A DNA stretch of 64,000 bases from Herbiconiux sp. SALV-R1 (GCF_013113715.1 NZ_CP053344.1:1550001-1614000); one strand, 5' to 3'. Positions 46,502-56,030 are shown, numbered from the stretch's first letter. Numbers and translations are program-made. Notes: generated by a model from the letters alone, not told the origin.

Positions 46502-46507
46502 AGTGTG
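46502..46507 (-). promoter_or_regulatory. -10-like CACACT before the HEAT-like gene
   Basis: CACACT, six bases (GGTGTC), then GTG 46495. The layout is nearly identical to that of the exonuclease gene on the other strand. Confidence 0.35.
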
Positions 46508-46514
46508 CCGCACG

Positions 46515-46552
46515 CAGACGACCCCACCGGCCGAAGCCGATGGGGTCGTCTG
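46515..46552 (-). terminator. hairpin terminator of the L31 gene
   Basis: A 12-base-pair perfect stem (46515-46526 with 46541-46552) and a 14-base loop that itself contains CGGC/GCCG. It begins 16 bases after the L31 stop. No U-tract follows on the minus strand. Confidence 0.65.
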
Positions 46553-46568
46553 GTGGATCGAGCCGAAC

Positions 46569-46826
46569 TTACTTGCTGCCGCCGAAGCCCTTGTAGCGGC
46601 TGTTGAACTTCTCGACGCGACCGGCGGAGTCGAGGATGCGCTGCTTGCCCGTGTAGAACGGGTGCGACTCCGACGAGATCTCGACGTCGATGACGGGGTA
46701 GGTGTTGCCGTCTTCCCACTCGATCGTCTTCGACGACGACACGGTGGAACGGGTGAGGAAGGTCGCGCCCGAGGCGAGGTCGCGGAAAACCACTGCTTCG
46801 TACGTGGGGTGGATGTCGGTCTTCAT
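46569..46826 (-). CDS. rpmE2: 50S ribosomal protein L31 type B
   Basis: An 85-residue L31 of the zinc-independent type: [30 protein letters not shown] and [20 protein letters not shown] are all diagnostic, and none of the four zinc cysteines of type A is present. AAGGACACC precedes the ATG. It has its own promoter-like TAAACT and hairpin terminator, so it is probably monocistronic. Confidence 0.96.
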   Translation of the reverse strand: MKTDIHPTYEAVVFRDLASGATFLTRSTVSSSKTIEWEDGNTYPVIDVEISSESHPFYTGKQRILDSAGRVEKFNSRYKGFGGSK

Positions 46827-46902
46827 AGTGGTGTCCTTGAGTACTGCGATTCGATGGGGGATGCGGTGAAATCTTCGGCCTCGACGAGCGGGCCAGCTAG
46901 AA

Positions 46903-46908
46903 AGTTTA
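46903..46908 (-). promoter_or_regulatory. extended -10-like TGCTAAACT upstream of rpmE2
   Basis: TAAACT with a TG one base upstream (extended -10) lies 76 bases before the L31 start, just after the stop of the upstream ABC ATPase gene. No Zur-type AT-rich palindrome is seen in the leader. Confidence 0.4.
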
Positions 46909-46918
46909 GCAGAGCACC

Positions 46919-47701
46919 TCAGGCGGCGCGAGCTACGAAACGCCCGTCGGTCTCGGTGAGGGCGATCGGCAGGCCGAAGGTCTCCTCCAGGCGCTCCGAG
47001 GTGAGCACCTCGCCGAGCGGGCCCTGGGCGACGATGCCGCCGCGGCCGAGCAGCAGGGCGTGGGTGAAGCCCACGGGGATCTCCTCGACGTGGTGGGTGA
47101 CCATCACGATCGCGGGCGCCTCGGGCGCCGAGGCGTAGCCGCCGAGCAGCGTCAGCAGCTCCTCACGGGCGCCGAGGTCGAGCGAGGCGGCAGGCTCGTC
47201 GAGCAGCAGCAGCTCGGGGTCGGTCATCACCGAGCGCGCGATCTGCACGCGCTTCTGCTCGCCGTCGCTGAGCGAGCCGAACAGGCGGTCGGCGAGGTGG
47301 TCGAGCTTCCACTCGCTCAGCACGCGCTGTGCGCGGCGCTCGTCGATCTCCTCGTAGGCCTCGTTCCAGCGCCCGGTCACCGAGTAGGCGGCAGTGAGCA
47401 CGACGTTCAGCACGGTCTCGTTCGCCGGGAAGCGACGGGCCATCGCACTCGACGCGAAGCCCACGCGCGGCCGCAACTCGAACAGGTCGACCTCGCCGAG
47501 GCGCCCGTCGAGCACCTGCACCGAGCCGCTCGAGGGGTGGCTCATCGCGGCCGCGATCTGCAGCAGCGTGGTCTTGCCGGCGCCGTTCGGCCCGAGCACC
47601 ACCCAGCGCTGATCGCCCTCGACCTTCCAGTGCACATCCCGGATGATGGTGGTGCCATCGCGGACAACGGAGACGTCTTCGAGATCGAGCACAGTGGGCA
47701 T
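46919..47701 (-). CDS. ABC transporter ATP-binding protein
   Basis: A 260-residue ATPase. Walker A is [10 protein letters not shown] (about residue 38), the signature is LSDGEQKRV (Asp in place of the second Gly), Walker [13 protein letters not shown] and the switch His is in [10 protein letters not shown]. It resembles the YlmA/ModF-like stand-alone group. No permease gene is adjacent, so its membrane partner, if any, is elsewhere. The ATG is preceded by TAGGCT at 6 bases. Confidence 0.87.
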   Translation of the reverse strand: MPTVLDLEDVSVVRDGTTIIRDVHWKVEGDQRWVVLGPNGAGKTTLLQIAAAMSHPSSGSVQVLDGRLGEVDLFELRPRVGFASSAMARRFPANETVLNVVLTAAYSVTGRWNEAYEEIDERRAQRVLSEWKLDHLADRLFGSLSDGEQKRVQIARSVMTDPELLLLDEPAASLDLGAREELLTLLGGYASAPEAPAIVMVTHHVEEIPVGFTHALLLGRGGIVAQGPLGEVLTSERLEETFGLPIALTETDGRFVARAA

Positions 47702-47707
47702 GCTCCA

Positions 47708-47713
47708 AGCCTA
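47708..47713 (-). promoter_or_regulatory. -10-like TAGGCT before the ABC ATPase gene
   Basis: TAGGCT, then TGGAGC, then ATG 47701. The GGAG in between could also serve as a short ribosome binding site. Confidence 0.4.
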
Positions 47714-47761
47714 GTCAACCGGGAGACCCCGATTGCACCGTCGCTCCCGGCTCGGCGGATA

Positions 47762-48946
47762 CTAATCGACGAGTGTGCGGTAGATCTCGGCGGTCTGGGC
47801 GGCGATCGCGGCCCAGCTGAACTCGGCCTCCGCCCTCGCCCGCCCTGCACGGCCCATCTCGGCTGCGCGCTCCGGGTCGGTGACGACCTCGGTGAGCGCC
47901 CGGGCCAGGTCGGCGACGAAGCGGTCGGGGTCGGTGGGGGTGCCGGTGCCGTCCTGCAGCTGATCGATCGGCACGAGGAGGCCCGTGACGCCGTCGTCGA
48001 CCACTTCGGGGATGCCCCCGGTCGCCGTGCCGACGACGGGGAGCCCGCACGCCATCGCCTCGAGGTTCACGATGCCGAGCGGCTCGTACACCGAGGGGCA
48101 CACGAACACCGTCGCCGCGGTGAGCACGGCCGTGAGCTCGTGCTGCGGCAGGATCTCCTCCACCCACACGATCCCCGTGCGCGTCTGCTGCAGCTCGCGC
48201 ACCGCCGAGCTGACCTCCTCCATGATGGCGGGCGTGTCGGGAGCGCCCGCGCAGAGCACCACCTGCACCTCGGCCGGCAGCTGAGCGATCGCCCTGAGCA
48301 GGTACGGCAGTCCCTTCTGGCGGGTGATGCGGCCGACGAACACGACAGTCGGCCGAGACGGGTCGATGCCGAGGCGCTCCAGCACGGAGGCGTCGTCGTT
48401 CGGCTTCCAACGCGCCAGGTCGATGCCGTTGTAGACCACCGTGACCTTCGACTCGTCGAGCGCCGGGTAGGAGCGCAGGATGTCGCGACGCATGCCGTGG
48501 GAGACGGCGATGACCGCATCCGCCGTCTCGAAGGCGTCTTTCTCGATCTGCGACGAGATGCGGTAGCCGCCGCCCAGCTGCTCGGCCTTCCACGGGCGCA
48601 GGGGCTCGAGCGAGTGCGCGGTGACCACGTGCGGCACGCCGTGCAGGAGCGCCGACAGGCGGCCCGCGGCGTTGGCGTACCAGGTGTGCGAGTGCACCAG
48701 CGAGGTGCCCGCGGTGGCCTCGGCGATCTGCAGGTCGACGCCCAGGGTGGTGAGGCTCGGGTTCGCCCCGGCGAGCTCGGCGGGCACCCCGTAGGCGTAG
48801 ACGCCCGGCTCGTCGCGCGGCGCACCGAAGCAGCGCACCGCCACGTCGAGGTGCTCGCGGAGCCCCTTCACGAGCTCGGCGACGTGCACACCGGCACCCC
48901 CGTAGACCTCCGGCGGATACTCTCTGGTGATGACGTCGACTCGCAT
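47762..48946 (-). CDS. glgA: glycogen synthase, actinobacterial GT4 type
   Basis: A 394-residue GT-B enzyme. The N-terminal [15 protein letters not shown] is the mark of actinobacterial GlgA/GlgM. The C-terminal domain has [17 protein letters not shown] and [17 protein letters not shown], which bind ADP-glucose. In mycobacteria the orthologue also makes maltose-1-phosphate, so the product could be glucan or maltose-1-phosphate. It is divergent from glgC over a 48-base gap, which suggests shared control. Confidence 0.9.
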   Translation of the reverse strand: MRVDVITREYPPEVYGGAGVHVAELVKGLREHLDVAVRCFGAPRDEPGVYAYGVPAELAGANPSLTTLGVDLQIAEATAGTSLVHSHTWYANAAGRLSALLHGVPHVVTAHSLEPLRPWKAEQLGGGYRISSQIEKDAFETADAVIAVSHGMRRDILRSYPALDESKVTVVYNGIDLARWKPNDDASVLERLGIDPSRPTVVFVGRITRQKGLPYLLRAIAQLPAEVQVVLCAGAPDTPAIMEEVSSAVRELQQTRTGIVWVEEILPQHELTAVLTAATVFVCPSVYEPLGIVNLEAMACGLPVVGTATGGIPEVVDDGVTGLLVPIDQLQDGTGTPTDPDRFVADLARALTEVVTDPERAAEMGRAGRARAEAEFSWAAIAAQTAEIYRTLVD

Positions 48947-48952
48947 GCTCGA

Positions 48953-48958
48953 ACCGTA
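48953..48958 (-). promoter_or_regulatory. -10-like TACGGT before glgA
   Basis: TACGGT, then TCGAGC, then ATG 48946. Its mirror partner for glgC lies 24 bases away. Confidence 0.4.
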
Positions 48959-48981
48959 GTACAGACCGGCCGAAACCTCAT

Positions 48982-48987
48982 TAGGGT
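48982..48987 (+). promoter_or_regulatory. -10-like TAGGGT before glgC
   Basis: TAGGGT is followed by TAGGGCT and ATG 48995, so the start lies 7 bases after the hexamer. The duplicated TTAGGG gives two overlapping -10 options. Confidence 0.45.
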
Positions 48988-48994
48988 TAGGGCT

Positions 48995-50239
48995 ATGGCA
49001 GCCTCAAAGAAGATCTTCGGCATCGTCCTCGCCGGCGGCGAGGGCAAGCGCCTCATGCCGCTCACGGCCGACCGGGCGAAGCCGGGGGTGCCGTTCGGCG
49101 GGGGCTACCGGCTCATCGACTTCGCGCTGTCGAATCTCGTGAATTCGGGGCTGCAGCAGATCGTGGTGCTCACCCAGTACAAGTCGCACTCGCTCGACCG
49201 CCACGTCTCGCAGACCTGGCACCTGAACGGCCTGCTCAACTCCTACATCGCCTCGGTGCCCGCGCAGCAGCGCCTCGGCAAGCGCTGGTTCAGCGGCTCG
49301 GCCGACGCCATCCTGCAGTCGCTCAACCTCATCCGCGACGAGAACCCCGACATCGTCGTCGTGGTCGGCGCCGATCACGTCTACCGCATGGACTTCGAGC
49401 AGATGATCGAGGCGCACATCGCCTCGGGCGCGGGCGCCACGGTGGCCGCCATCCGTCAGCCCATCGAGCTCGCCGACCAGTTCGGCGTCATCCAGACCCA
49501 GGGCGACGACCCCACCCGCATCTCGGAGTTCCTCGAGAAGCCGAAGAACGCGGTCGGTCTCGCCGACTCCCCCGGCGAAGTGCTCGCCTCGATGGGCAAC
49601 TACGTCTTCGACGCCCAGCAGCTCATCGACGCCGTCATCCGCGACGGCGAGCGGCCCGAGTCGAGCCATGACATGGGCGGCGACATCATCCCCGACTTCG
49701 TCGCCTCCGGCAACGCCGCGGTCTACGACCTCAACCGCAACGACGTACCGGGCTCCACCGACCGCGACCGCTACTACTGGCGCGACGTGGGAACCATCGA
49801 CTCGTTCTACGACGCGCACCAAGACCTCATCTCGGCGCTGCCCGTGTTCAACCTCTACAACGAGCGGTGGCCCATCTACACGCAGGCGCTGAACTCGCCG
49901 CCCGCGAAGTTCGTGCGCGACAGCAAGGGCAACCCCGGGGTCACCGTCGAGTCGATCGTGTCGCTCGGCTGCCTCATCTCGGGCGCGCGCGTCGAGGGCA
50001 GCGTCGTCGGGCCGTGGACGACCGTCGACTCCGGCGCCCTCGTGCAGCAGTCGGTGCTGTTCGACCGGGTGCACATCGAACCGGATGCTGTGGTGCGCCG
50101 CGCTATCCTTGACAAGAACGTGGTCGTCGCGGCCGGTGCCCAGATCGGGGTCGACGCCGAGCGCGACCGCGAGCGGGGCTTCACGGTGACCGATTCCGGC
50201 ATCACCGTCGTCGGCAAGGGAGTGCGCGTAGAGCCATGA
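48995..50239 (+). CDS. glgC: glucose-1-phosphate adenylyltransferase
   Basis: A 414-residue ADP-glucose pyrophosphorylase. The nucleotide-binding [16 protein letters not shown] is at residue 9, [20 protein letters not shown] contains the allosteric/substrate segment, [12 protein letters not shown] is the metal-binding region and EFLEKPK the sugar-phosphate site. A left-handed beta-helix closes the protein. It supplies ADP-glucose for GlgA, encoded divergently. Its last four bases overlap serB (ATGA). Confidence 0.95.
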   Translation: MAASKKIFGIVLAGGEGKRLMPLTADRAKPGVPFGGGYRLIDFALSNLVNSGLQQIVVLTQYKSHSLDRHVSQTWHLNGLLNSYIASVPAQQRLGKRWFSGSADAILQSLNLIRDENPDIVVVVGADHVYRMDFEQMIEAHIASGAGATVAAIRQPIELADQFGVIQTQGDDPTRISEFLEKPKNAVGLADSPGEVLASMGNYVFDAQQLIDAVIRDGERPESSHDMGGDIIPDFVASGNAAVYDLNRNDVPGSTDRDRYYWRDVGTIDSFYDAHQDLISALPVFNLYNERWPIYTQALNSPPAKFVRDSKGNPGVTVESIVSLGCLISGARVEGSVVGPWTTVDSGALVQQSVLFDRVHIEPDAVVRRAILDKNVVVAAGAQIGVDAERDRERGFTVTDSGITVVGKGVRVEP

Positions 50240-50934
50240 GTCATGAGGTGCTGACCGAGGTCGATCCCACCCCGAGTCAGCATCAGACTCACCCCGACAC
50301 GCGATTCCTGGTCGTGCTCGACGTCGACTCGACGCTCATCGAGAACGAGGTCATCGAGATGCTCGGCGACCTCGCCGGCTGTCACGCCGAGGTCGCCGAG
50401 ATCACCGAGCGCGCCATGCGCGGCGACCTCGACTTCGCCCAGAGCCTCCAGGCCCGCGTCGCGCTGCTCGAGGGCCTCCCCGACAGCGCGTTCGACCAGG
50501 TGCGCTCGGCTATCACGGTGACGGCGGGCGTGCCCGAGATGATCGCCGCGCTGCACGCGGCAGACGGCCTGGTCGGTGTGGTGTCGGGCGGCTTCCACGA
50601 GGTGCTCGACCCGCTCGCCGAGTCGCTCGGCCTCGACCACTGGCGCGCCAACCGCCTCGGCGTGCGCGACGGCCGCCTCACGGGCGAGGTCTCCGGCCCC
50701 ATCATCGACCCGCAGAGCAAAGCGGATGCGCTCCTCGAGTGGGCAGCATCCGCCGCCATCCCCCTCTCCCGCACGGTCGCCGTCGGCGACGGCGCCAACG
50801 ACCTCCGCATGATGGAGGTCGCGGGCCTCTCGGTCGCCTTCCACGCCCGCCCGAAGGTGCGGGAGAACGCCGACGTCATCATGAACGTCCGCGACCTTTC
50901 CCAACTCCTCCCCCTCCTAGGTCTGCGCGGCTGA
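50236..50934 (+). CDS. serB: phosphoserine phosphatase SerB
   Basis: A 232-residue HAD-type enzyme for the last step of serine synthesis. Motif I is [12 protein letters not shown] (about residue 27), motif II VVSGGF and motif [11 protein letters not shown]. The N-terminal ACT domains of longer SerB proteins are absent. It overlaps glgC by ATGA, so the two are translationally coupled although they serve different pathways. It converges on fabG. Confidence 0.92.
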   Translation: MSHEVLTEVDPTPSQHQTHPDTRFLVVLDVDSTLIENEVIEMLGDLAGCHAEVAEITERAMRGDLDFAQSLQARVALLEGLPDSAFDQVRSAITVTAGVPEMIAALHAADGLVGVVSGGFHEVLDPLAESLGLDHWRANRLGVRDGRLTGEVSGPIIDPQSKADALLEWAASAAIPLSRTVAVGDGANDLRMMEVAGLSVAFHARPKVRENADVIMNVRDLSQLLPLLGLRG

Positions 50935-50954
50935 GCTCGGCGGGGATGCGTGCT

Positions 50955-51731
<777 letters not shown>

Positions 51732-51757
51732 TCACGGAGCGTAGGCTAGAGGTGATC

Positions 51758-52096
51758 ATGAAGCAGCGGAACCAGTCGGTCACGAGTCTCCCGCAGTCGC
51801 CCGACGACGAGCGGCGCAGCCGTATGACCAAGTACCTCGTGATCATGGCCATCCGGGTCACGTGCCTCGTGCTCATCTTCTTCGTCCACGAGTGGTGGGC
51901 GGTCATCTTCCTCGCCGCGGGCGCCATCCTGCTGCCCTACTTCGCGGTCGTGGTGGCCAACGTGGGCAACTCCTGGGTGAACAAGGCCGAACGCCCCAGC
52001 GCCATCGAGGTGTACCGCACGCCGGTGCCGCCTCCCGGTGTCGGGTTTCCCCCGTCCGGTGCCGGGCGCGACGACGAACGGGGGCCGCGGGAGTGA
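51758..52096 (+). CDS. DUF3099 membrane protein
   Basis: A 112-residue protein with two membrane helices (about residues 25-44 and 48-68; MTKYLVIMAIRVTCLVLIFF and AVIFLAAGAILLPYFAVVVA) and a Pro/Gly-rich tail. This matches the DUF3099 family, of unknown function. ATG 51758 is chosen because AGAGGTGAT lies just upstream; TAGGCT at 51743-51748 may be its -10. It is coupled to the next gene by GTGA overlap and precedes SURF1. Confidence 0.85.
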   Translation: MKQRNQSVTSLPQSPDDERRSRMTKYLVIMAIRVTCLVLIFFVHEWWAVIFLAAGAILLPYFAVVVANVGNSWVNKAERPSAIEVYRTPVPPPGVGFPPSGAGRDDERGPRE

Positions 52097-52347
52097 TCTC
52101 ACTCGGCCTCGAACCCGCCGCCGAGGAGTGCTCCAGGGCGGGCTGCCGCGCCTCGGCGTCGTGGCGCATCGAGTGGCGCAACCCGAAGATCCACGACGAG
52201 TCGCGCCGCAAGGTGTGGCTCGCGTGCGACGAGCACGTCGAGTTCCTGCGGGAGTTCCTGGGCGCGCGCGACTTCCCGCTCGAGGTGCTGGCGGTGGGTG
52301 CCCCGGCGTCGGCACCGGCATCTGCACCGGCCGAGGGCACGCCCTGA
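52093..52347 (+). CDS. small conserved actinobacterial protein, unknown function
   Basis: An 84-residue soluble protein. The core reads CSRAGCRASASWRIEWRNPK, then KVWLACDEHVEFLREFLG, with three cysteines and a His arranged like a small metal site (CxxxxC...CxxH). I know this pattern from a gene that regularly precedes SURF1 in related actinobacteria, but no function is established. GTG 52093 overlaps the DUF3099 stop (GTGA), and its own stop overlaps the SURF1 start (TGATG). Confidence 0.82.
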   Translation: MISLGLEPAAEECSRAGCRASASWRIEWRNPKIHDESRRKVWLACDEHVEFLREFLGARDFPLEVLAVGAPASAPASAPAEGTP

Positions 52348-53180
52348 TGGGCTGGCGCTTCCTCCTGCACCGCCGCTGGGCGGGCTACCTCGCGCTGACC
52401 GTCGTGTTCGCGATCGTCTGCGTGCTGCTTGCGATGTGGCAGCTCGCCCGCCGCGACGAGGCCGTCGCCGAGATCAACCGCGTCGAGACGAACTACGACG
52501 CCACGCCCATCCCTCTGACGGATGCGCTGCCCCAGCTCGATTCCTACGACGAGTCGCAGGAGTGGTTGACCGTCGAAGCCACCGGACGCTACCTCACCGA
52601 CGACCAGCTGCTGGTGCGCAACCGCCCGCTCGGCGGAGACGTCGGCTTCGACGTGCTCGTGCCGTTCCAGCTCGACAACGGCGACGTCTTCGTGGTCGAC
52701 CGTGGCTGGGTGCCCACCGGGCAGCAGCAGAACCTCCCCGATGCGATCCCGGCGGCTCCCGAGGGCACGGTGTCGATCGTCGTGCGCCTCAAGGCGGGCG
52801 AGCCGCAGTTCGGGTCGGGCGACCTCGAGAACGGCCAGCTGGCGAGCATCGAGCTGCCCGTGGTGGCCGAGCAGATCGGCCGCCCCGTGTTCACCGCGGC
52901 GTACGGCTTGCTGGCGTCGGAAGACCCTGCCCCTGCGGAGCGGCCGATGGCGATGCCGAAGCCGCAGCCCGACGAGGGCGCGCACCTGTCGTACACCTTC
53001 CAGTGGTTCTGCTTCGGGCTGCTCGGCTTCGTGGGCCTCGGCTACATCATCCGCCAGGAGTACCGCCGGGCGAACGAAGACGACCCCGAAGAACAGGAGC
53101 GCGTCGCCGAACGCGAACGCAAACGCCAGGCCAAGCGCACCGACGCCCAGATCGAAGACGAGATATTAGACAACTCGTAG
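52347..53180 (+). CDS. SURF1-family cytochrome oxidase assembly protein
   Basis: A 277-residue SURF1 protein. Two membrane helices (about residues 13-31 and 219-240) flank an extracytoplasmic domain with the family motifs NRPLGGDVGFDVLVPF and VDRGWVP. It assists haem a insertion into cytochrome aa3-type oxidase, in line with CtaA and CtaB encoded 8 kb downstream. A charged coiled tail (EEQERVAERERKRQAKR) ends the protein. It converges on the ABC-F gene. Confidence 0.9.
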   Translation: MGWRFLLHRRWAGYLALTVVFAIVCVLLAMWQLARRDEAVAEINRVETNYDATPIPLTDALPQLDSYDESQEWLTVEATGRYLTDDQLLVRNRPLGGDVGFDVLVPFQLDNGDVFVVDRGWVPTGQQQNLPDAIPAAPEGTVSIVVRLKAGEPQFGSGDLENGQLASIELPVVAEQIGRPVFTAAYGLLASEDPAPAERPMAMPKPQPDEGAHLSYTFQWFCFGLLGFVGLGYIIRQEYRRANEDDPEEQERVAERERKRQAKRTDAQIEDEILDNS

Positions 53181-53204
53181 CCTGTAAGCCACGAGCTGCC
53201 GACG

Positions 53205-54815
53205 CTACGCCAGGCTGATCAGCTCCGCGTAATCCTTGTTCCAGTGGTCTTCGACCCCGTCGGGCAGGATGAGCACCCGCTCGGGGTTGAGCGCCTCGAC
53301 CGCGCCCTCGTCGTGACTCACCAGCACGACTGCGCCCTCGTAGTGGGCCAGCGCATCCAGGATCTCTTCGCGGCTCGCCGGGTCGAGGTTGTTCGTCGGC
53401 TCGTCGAGCAGCAGCACGTTCGCACCGCTCACCACGATCATGGCGAGGGCGAGCCTCGTCTTCTCGCCACCCGAGAGCACGCCCGCCGGCTTGTGCGAGT
53501 CGTCTCCGGTGAACAGGAACGAGCCGAGCACGCGGCGGGCCTCGGTCTCGGTGAGGTTCGGCGAGGCCGACACCATGTTCTCGAGCACCGAGCGCTTCAC
53601 GTCGATGGTCTCGTGCTCCTGGGCGTAGTAGCCGATGCGCAGGCCGTGTCCGGGCTCGAGCTGGCCCGTGTCGGGCTTGTCGACTCCGCCCAGGATGCGC
53701 AGCAGCGTCGTCTTGCCGGCACCGTTGAGGCCGAGCACCACGACCTTCGAGCCGCGGTCGATGGCGAGGTCGACCGCCGTGAAGATCTCGAGCGAGCCGT
53801 AGCTCTTCGACAGGTTCGAGGCCATGAGCGGGGTGCGCCCGCAGGCGGCGGGCGTCGGGAAGCGGAGCTTCGCCACGCGGTCGACGGCGCGCACCTCCTC
53901 CAGACCGGAGAGCATCTTCTCGGCACGGGCCACCATCTGGTGTGCAGCAGCCGCCTTGGAGGCCTTGGCGCCGAAGCGGGCGGCCTGCAGCTGCAGCTGG
54001 GTCGCCTTCTTCTCGACGTTGACGCGCTCCTTCTTGCGGCGCTCCTCGTCGGCCTCGCGCTGCTTGAGGTAGTTGCGCCAGTTCATGTTGTAGACGTCGA
54101 TGACCTGGCGGTTGGCGTCGAGGTAGAACACGCGGTTCACCGTCTCGCCCACGAGCTCGATGTCGTGCGAGATCACGATGAACCCACCGCTGTAGCTCTT
54201 CAGGAACTCGCGCAGCCACACCACACTGTCGGCGTCGAGGTGGTTCGTCGGCTCGTCGAGGATGAGCGTCTCGGCGTCGGAGAACAAGATGCGCGCCAGC
54301 TCGATACGACGACGCTGACCACCCGAGAGGGTCTTCAGTGGCTGGTCGAGGATTCGGTCGGGAAGGCTGAGGTTGCTCGCGATCGACGCGGCCTCGGCCT
54401 CGGCGGCGTACCCGCCCAGCGCGTCGAAGCGCTCGGTGAGGTTGCCGTACTTCTTCATCGCGGCGGCCGCGACCTTCTCGTCGTCGGAACCCATCGCCAT
54501 CGACGACTCCTGCATGCCGAGCAGCAGCGAGCCGAGTCCGCGCGCGTTCAAGATGCGCGTGCGCGCGAGTTCCTCAGGGTCGCCCGAGCGCGGGTCTTGC
54601 GGCAGGTACCCGAGCTCGCCGCTGCGCTGCACCGAACCCTCGGAGGGCAGCAGGTCGCCCGCGAGCACCTTGGTGAGCGTCGTCTTGCCGGCGCCGTTGC
54701 GCCCGACGAGCCCCACCTTGTCACCCGAGCCGACGCGGAACGACACGTCCTCCATGAGGGTCCGTGCGCCCACCCGGATCGCCAGGTCACTAACGCTGAG
54801 CACAGAGGTATCCAT
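53205..54815 (-). CDS. ABC-F family ATPase
   Basis: A 536-residue soluble protein with two nucleotide-binding domains: Walker [11 protein letters not shown] (about residue 38) and [10 protein letters not shown] (about 346), signatures LSGGQRRRIELA and LSGGEKTRLALA, and Walker B LILDEPTNHLD and LLLDEPTNNLD. A charged linker (QREADEERRKKERVN, about 255) is the P-site tRNA interaction motif. ABC-F proteins act on the ribosome in translation control or antibiotic protection; the subgroup cannot be set here. TAGACT at 54840-54845 may be its -10. Confidence 0.91.
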   Translation of the reverse strand: MDTSVLSVSDLAIRVGARTLMEDVSFRVGSGDKVGLVGRNGAGKTTLTKVLAGDLLPSEGSVQRSGELGYLPQDPRSGDPEELARTRILNARGLGSLLLGMQESSMAMGSDDEKVAAAAMKKYGNLTERFDALGGYAAEAEAASIASNLSLPDRILDQPLKTLSGGQRRRIELARILFSDAETLILDEPTNHLDADSVVWLREFLKSYSGGFIVISHDIELVGETVNRVFYLDANRQVIDVYNMNWRNYLKQREADEERRKKERVNVEKKATQLQLQAARFGAKASKAAAAHQMVARAEKMLSGLEEVRAVDRVAKLRFPTPAACGRTPLMASNLSKSYGSLEIFTAVDLAIDRGSKVVVLGLNGAGKTTLLRILGGVDKPDTGQLEPGHGLRIGYYAQEHETIDVKRSVLENMVSASPNLTETEARRVLGSFLFTGDDSHKPAGVLSGGEKTRLALAMIVVSGANVLLLDEPTNNLDPASREEILDALAHYEGAVVLVSHDEGAVEALNPERVLILPDGVEDHWNKDYAELISLA

Positions 54816-54889
54816 TTCTTCGCGAGGGGGGAACGATCCAGTCTAGTCCGCCCCCGCCCACCCCAGTCGCACCCCGGCTCCTGGGACCG

Positions 54890-54962
54890 GTTCAGAACCG
54901 CAAAGCTCGCGCCCACCGCCGCAGCATGCGGCTCGGCTTCCGGCTCGTTTGCGATTCTGAAC
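54890..54962. repeat. palindromic element A (GTTCAGAANCGCAAA arms)
   Basis: Arms at 54890-54904 and 54948-54962 are inverted copies of GTTCAGAANCGCAAA (14 of 15 match). The 43 bases between them include a small palindrome GCCGC-AGCAT-GCGGC. It begins 11 bases after the DUF559 stop and has the same arm sequence as element B at 55943-56015. Confidence 0.8.
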
Positions 54963-54972
54963 GTCGCCCGGC

Positions 54973-55854
54973 TCACAGCAGGACGAGCCCGGCTTGCCGA
55001 TGCCGGCCGCTCCACCGATGCTCCCCGCGCGCGACGATCCCCCGCACGACCCGCAGCACGTACTCCGACTCGAACAGCACCTGGTGGTAGCTCAGCCGAA
55101 GCACCAGGTACCCCCTCTCGGCCAGCGCCACATCGCGGCGCTTGTCGTTGGCGAACGACTCCCTGTCGGAGTGCCACGCCCGCCCGTCGGTCTCGATCAC
55201 CAGCCGCTCGCCGACCACCAGGTCGACACGCCCCACCCCACTGATGCTCACCTGGACGCGCAGCTCGATCCCGACCGATCGCAGGAGAAGCCGCAGATGG
55301 GTTTCGAGTCCCGACTCCGCCCTCGGGTCGCAGAGGAGCAGCAGCTCGGCGTAGCACCGCGGCAACTGTCCGAGCACGGCCTCGAGCCGACGACGCGTCA
55401 TCACGCCGCGATACATCATCGAGTCGAGCGTGGCGACTGCGTCTCGGCGACCTTGGCACTGAACCGCATGAGCCACCGCCCATTCTGCAGAGTCCACTCC
55501 CCCGCGCGCCGGCTGCAACCCGACGAGCGGAAGAGCCCGGTGCACGACGATAGCCGCCGACGTCGGCGGAGCGGCCCTGTACCGCTTGATGCGCACGTGC
55601 ACTCGTGAATCGTGGGCCGTCCACACCCCGAGCGGCGCGAGGGCCGACTGGCACGTCAGCGTGCCCCGCGCCCGCACCGCCGTCAGCACGTTCTCCGGCG
55701 CACCCGCCACCGCGACCCACCCGTTCCGCACCCTGACGACCGAACGAACCCGCACAGCACGGGTCACCGCTTCAGCGGCATGCCCGTACCCGGCGAGCTC
55801 GCGACACGAGGCTACGCCCCCAAGGGCAGCGACCAGGTGTGCAACGGACGACAT
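54973..55854 (-). CDS. DUF559/Vsr-like endonuclease-fold protein
   Basis: A 293-residue protein. The N-terminal 60 residues (VAALGGVASCRELAGYGH) look like the winged-helix of AbiEi-type antitoxins. The C-terminal 100 residues carry a DUF559-type restriction-endonuclease fold: GVGRVDLVVGERLVIETDGRAWH, then DKRRDVALAERGYLVLRLSY. The Asp, the E-x-D in IETDGR and the later Arg/Leu pattern fit a PD-(D/E)xK site. ATG 55854 is preferred because CACGAT lies 6 bases upstream; an upstream ATG at 55902 adds 16 Gly/Ala residues. The gene lies between two related palindromes. Confidence 0.82.
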   Translation of the reverse strand: MSSVAHLVAALGGVASCRELAGYGHAAEAVTRAVRVRSVVRVRNGWVAVAGAPENVLTAVRARGTLTCQSALAPLGVWTAHDSRVHVRIKRYRAAPPTSAAIVVHRALPLVGLQPARGGVDSAEWAVAHAVQCQGRRDAVATLDSMMYRGVMTRRRLEAVLGQLPRCYAELLLLCDPRAESGLETHLRLLLRSVGIELRVQVSISGVGRVDLVVGERLVIETDGRAWHSDRESFANDKRRDVALAERGYLVLRLSYHQVLFESEYVLRVVRGIVARGEHRWSGRHRQAGLVLL

Positions 55855-55860
55855 CGCACC

Positions 55861-55866
55861 ATCGTG
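55861..55866 (-). promoter_or_regulatory. -10-like CACGAT before the DUF559 gene
   Basis: CACGAT, then GGTGCG, then ATG 55854. Two TGTGNACA sites lie 40-70 bases further upstream. Confidence 0.35.
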
Positions 55867-55905
55867 CGCGCCGTCCCCCGCCCCGCGCGCCCCACCCGCC
55901 ACATC

Positions 55906-55933
55906 TGTGGACAGAAACCCGCCCTGTGCACAA
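55906..55933. promoter_or_regulatory. paired TGTGNACA sites upstream of DUF559 gene
   Basis: TGTGGACA at 55906-55913 and the perfect palindrome TGTGCACA at 55925-55932 are 19 bases apart, about two helical turns. They resemble half-matched DnaA boxes or operator half-sites. Their function is unknown. Confidence 0.35.
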
Positions 55934-55942
55934 CCCGGGCGC

Positions 55943-56015
55943 GTTCAGAAACGCAAACGTCGCGGCACCCGAGCCCTCCACGAGGGCGGATGCCGCGACG
56001 TTTGCGGTTTCGAAC
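55943..56015. repeat. palindromic element B, 25-base-pair hairpin
   Basis: The arm 55943-55967 pairs with 55991-56015 over 25 positions with three mismatches, and an inner GCCCTC/GAGGGC stem closes the loop. The outer arm reads GTTCAGAAACGCAAA, the same word as in element A. It begins 16 bases after the sufT-like stop and may terminate the suf operon. Confidence 0.85.
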
Positions 56016-56030
56016 GAACGAGCGGGCGAG

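Noticed and set aside
48981-48992. Tandem TTAGGG units resembling a telomere repeat
   Set aside because: Only two units, placed exactly where a -10 element is expected before glgC.
55906-55933. TGTGGACA and TGTGCACA as DnaA boxes of an origin
   Set aside because: Only two imperfect matches, no AT-rich unwinding region, and no dnaA or dnaN nearby.
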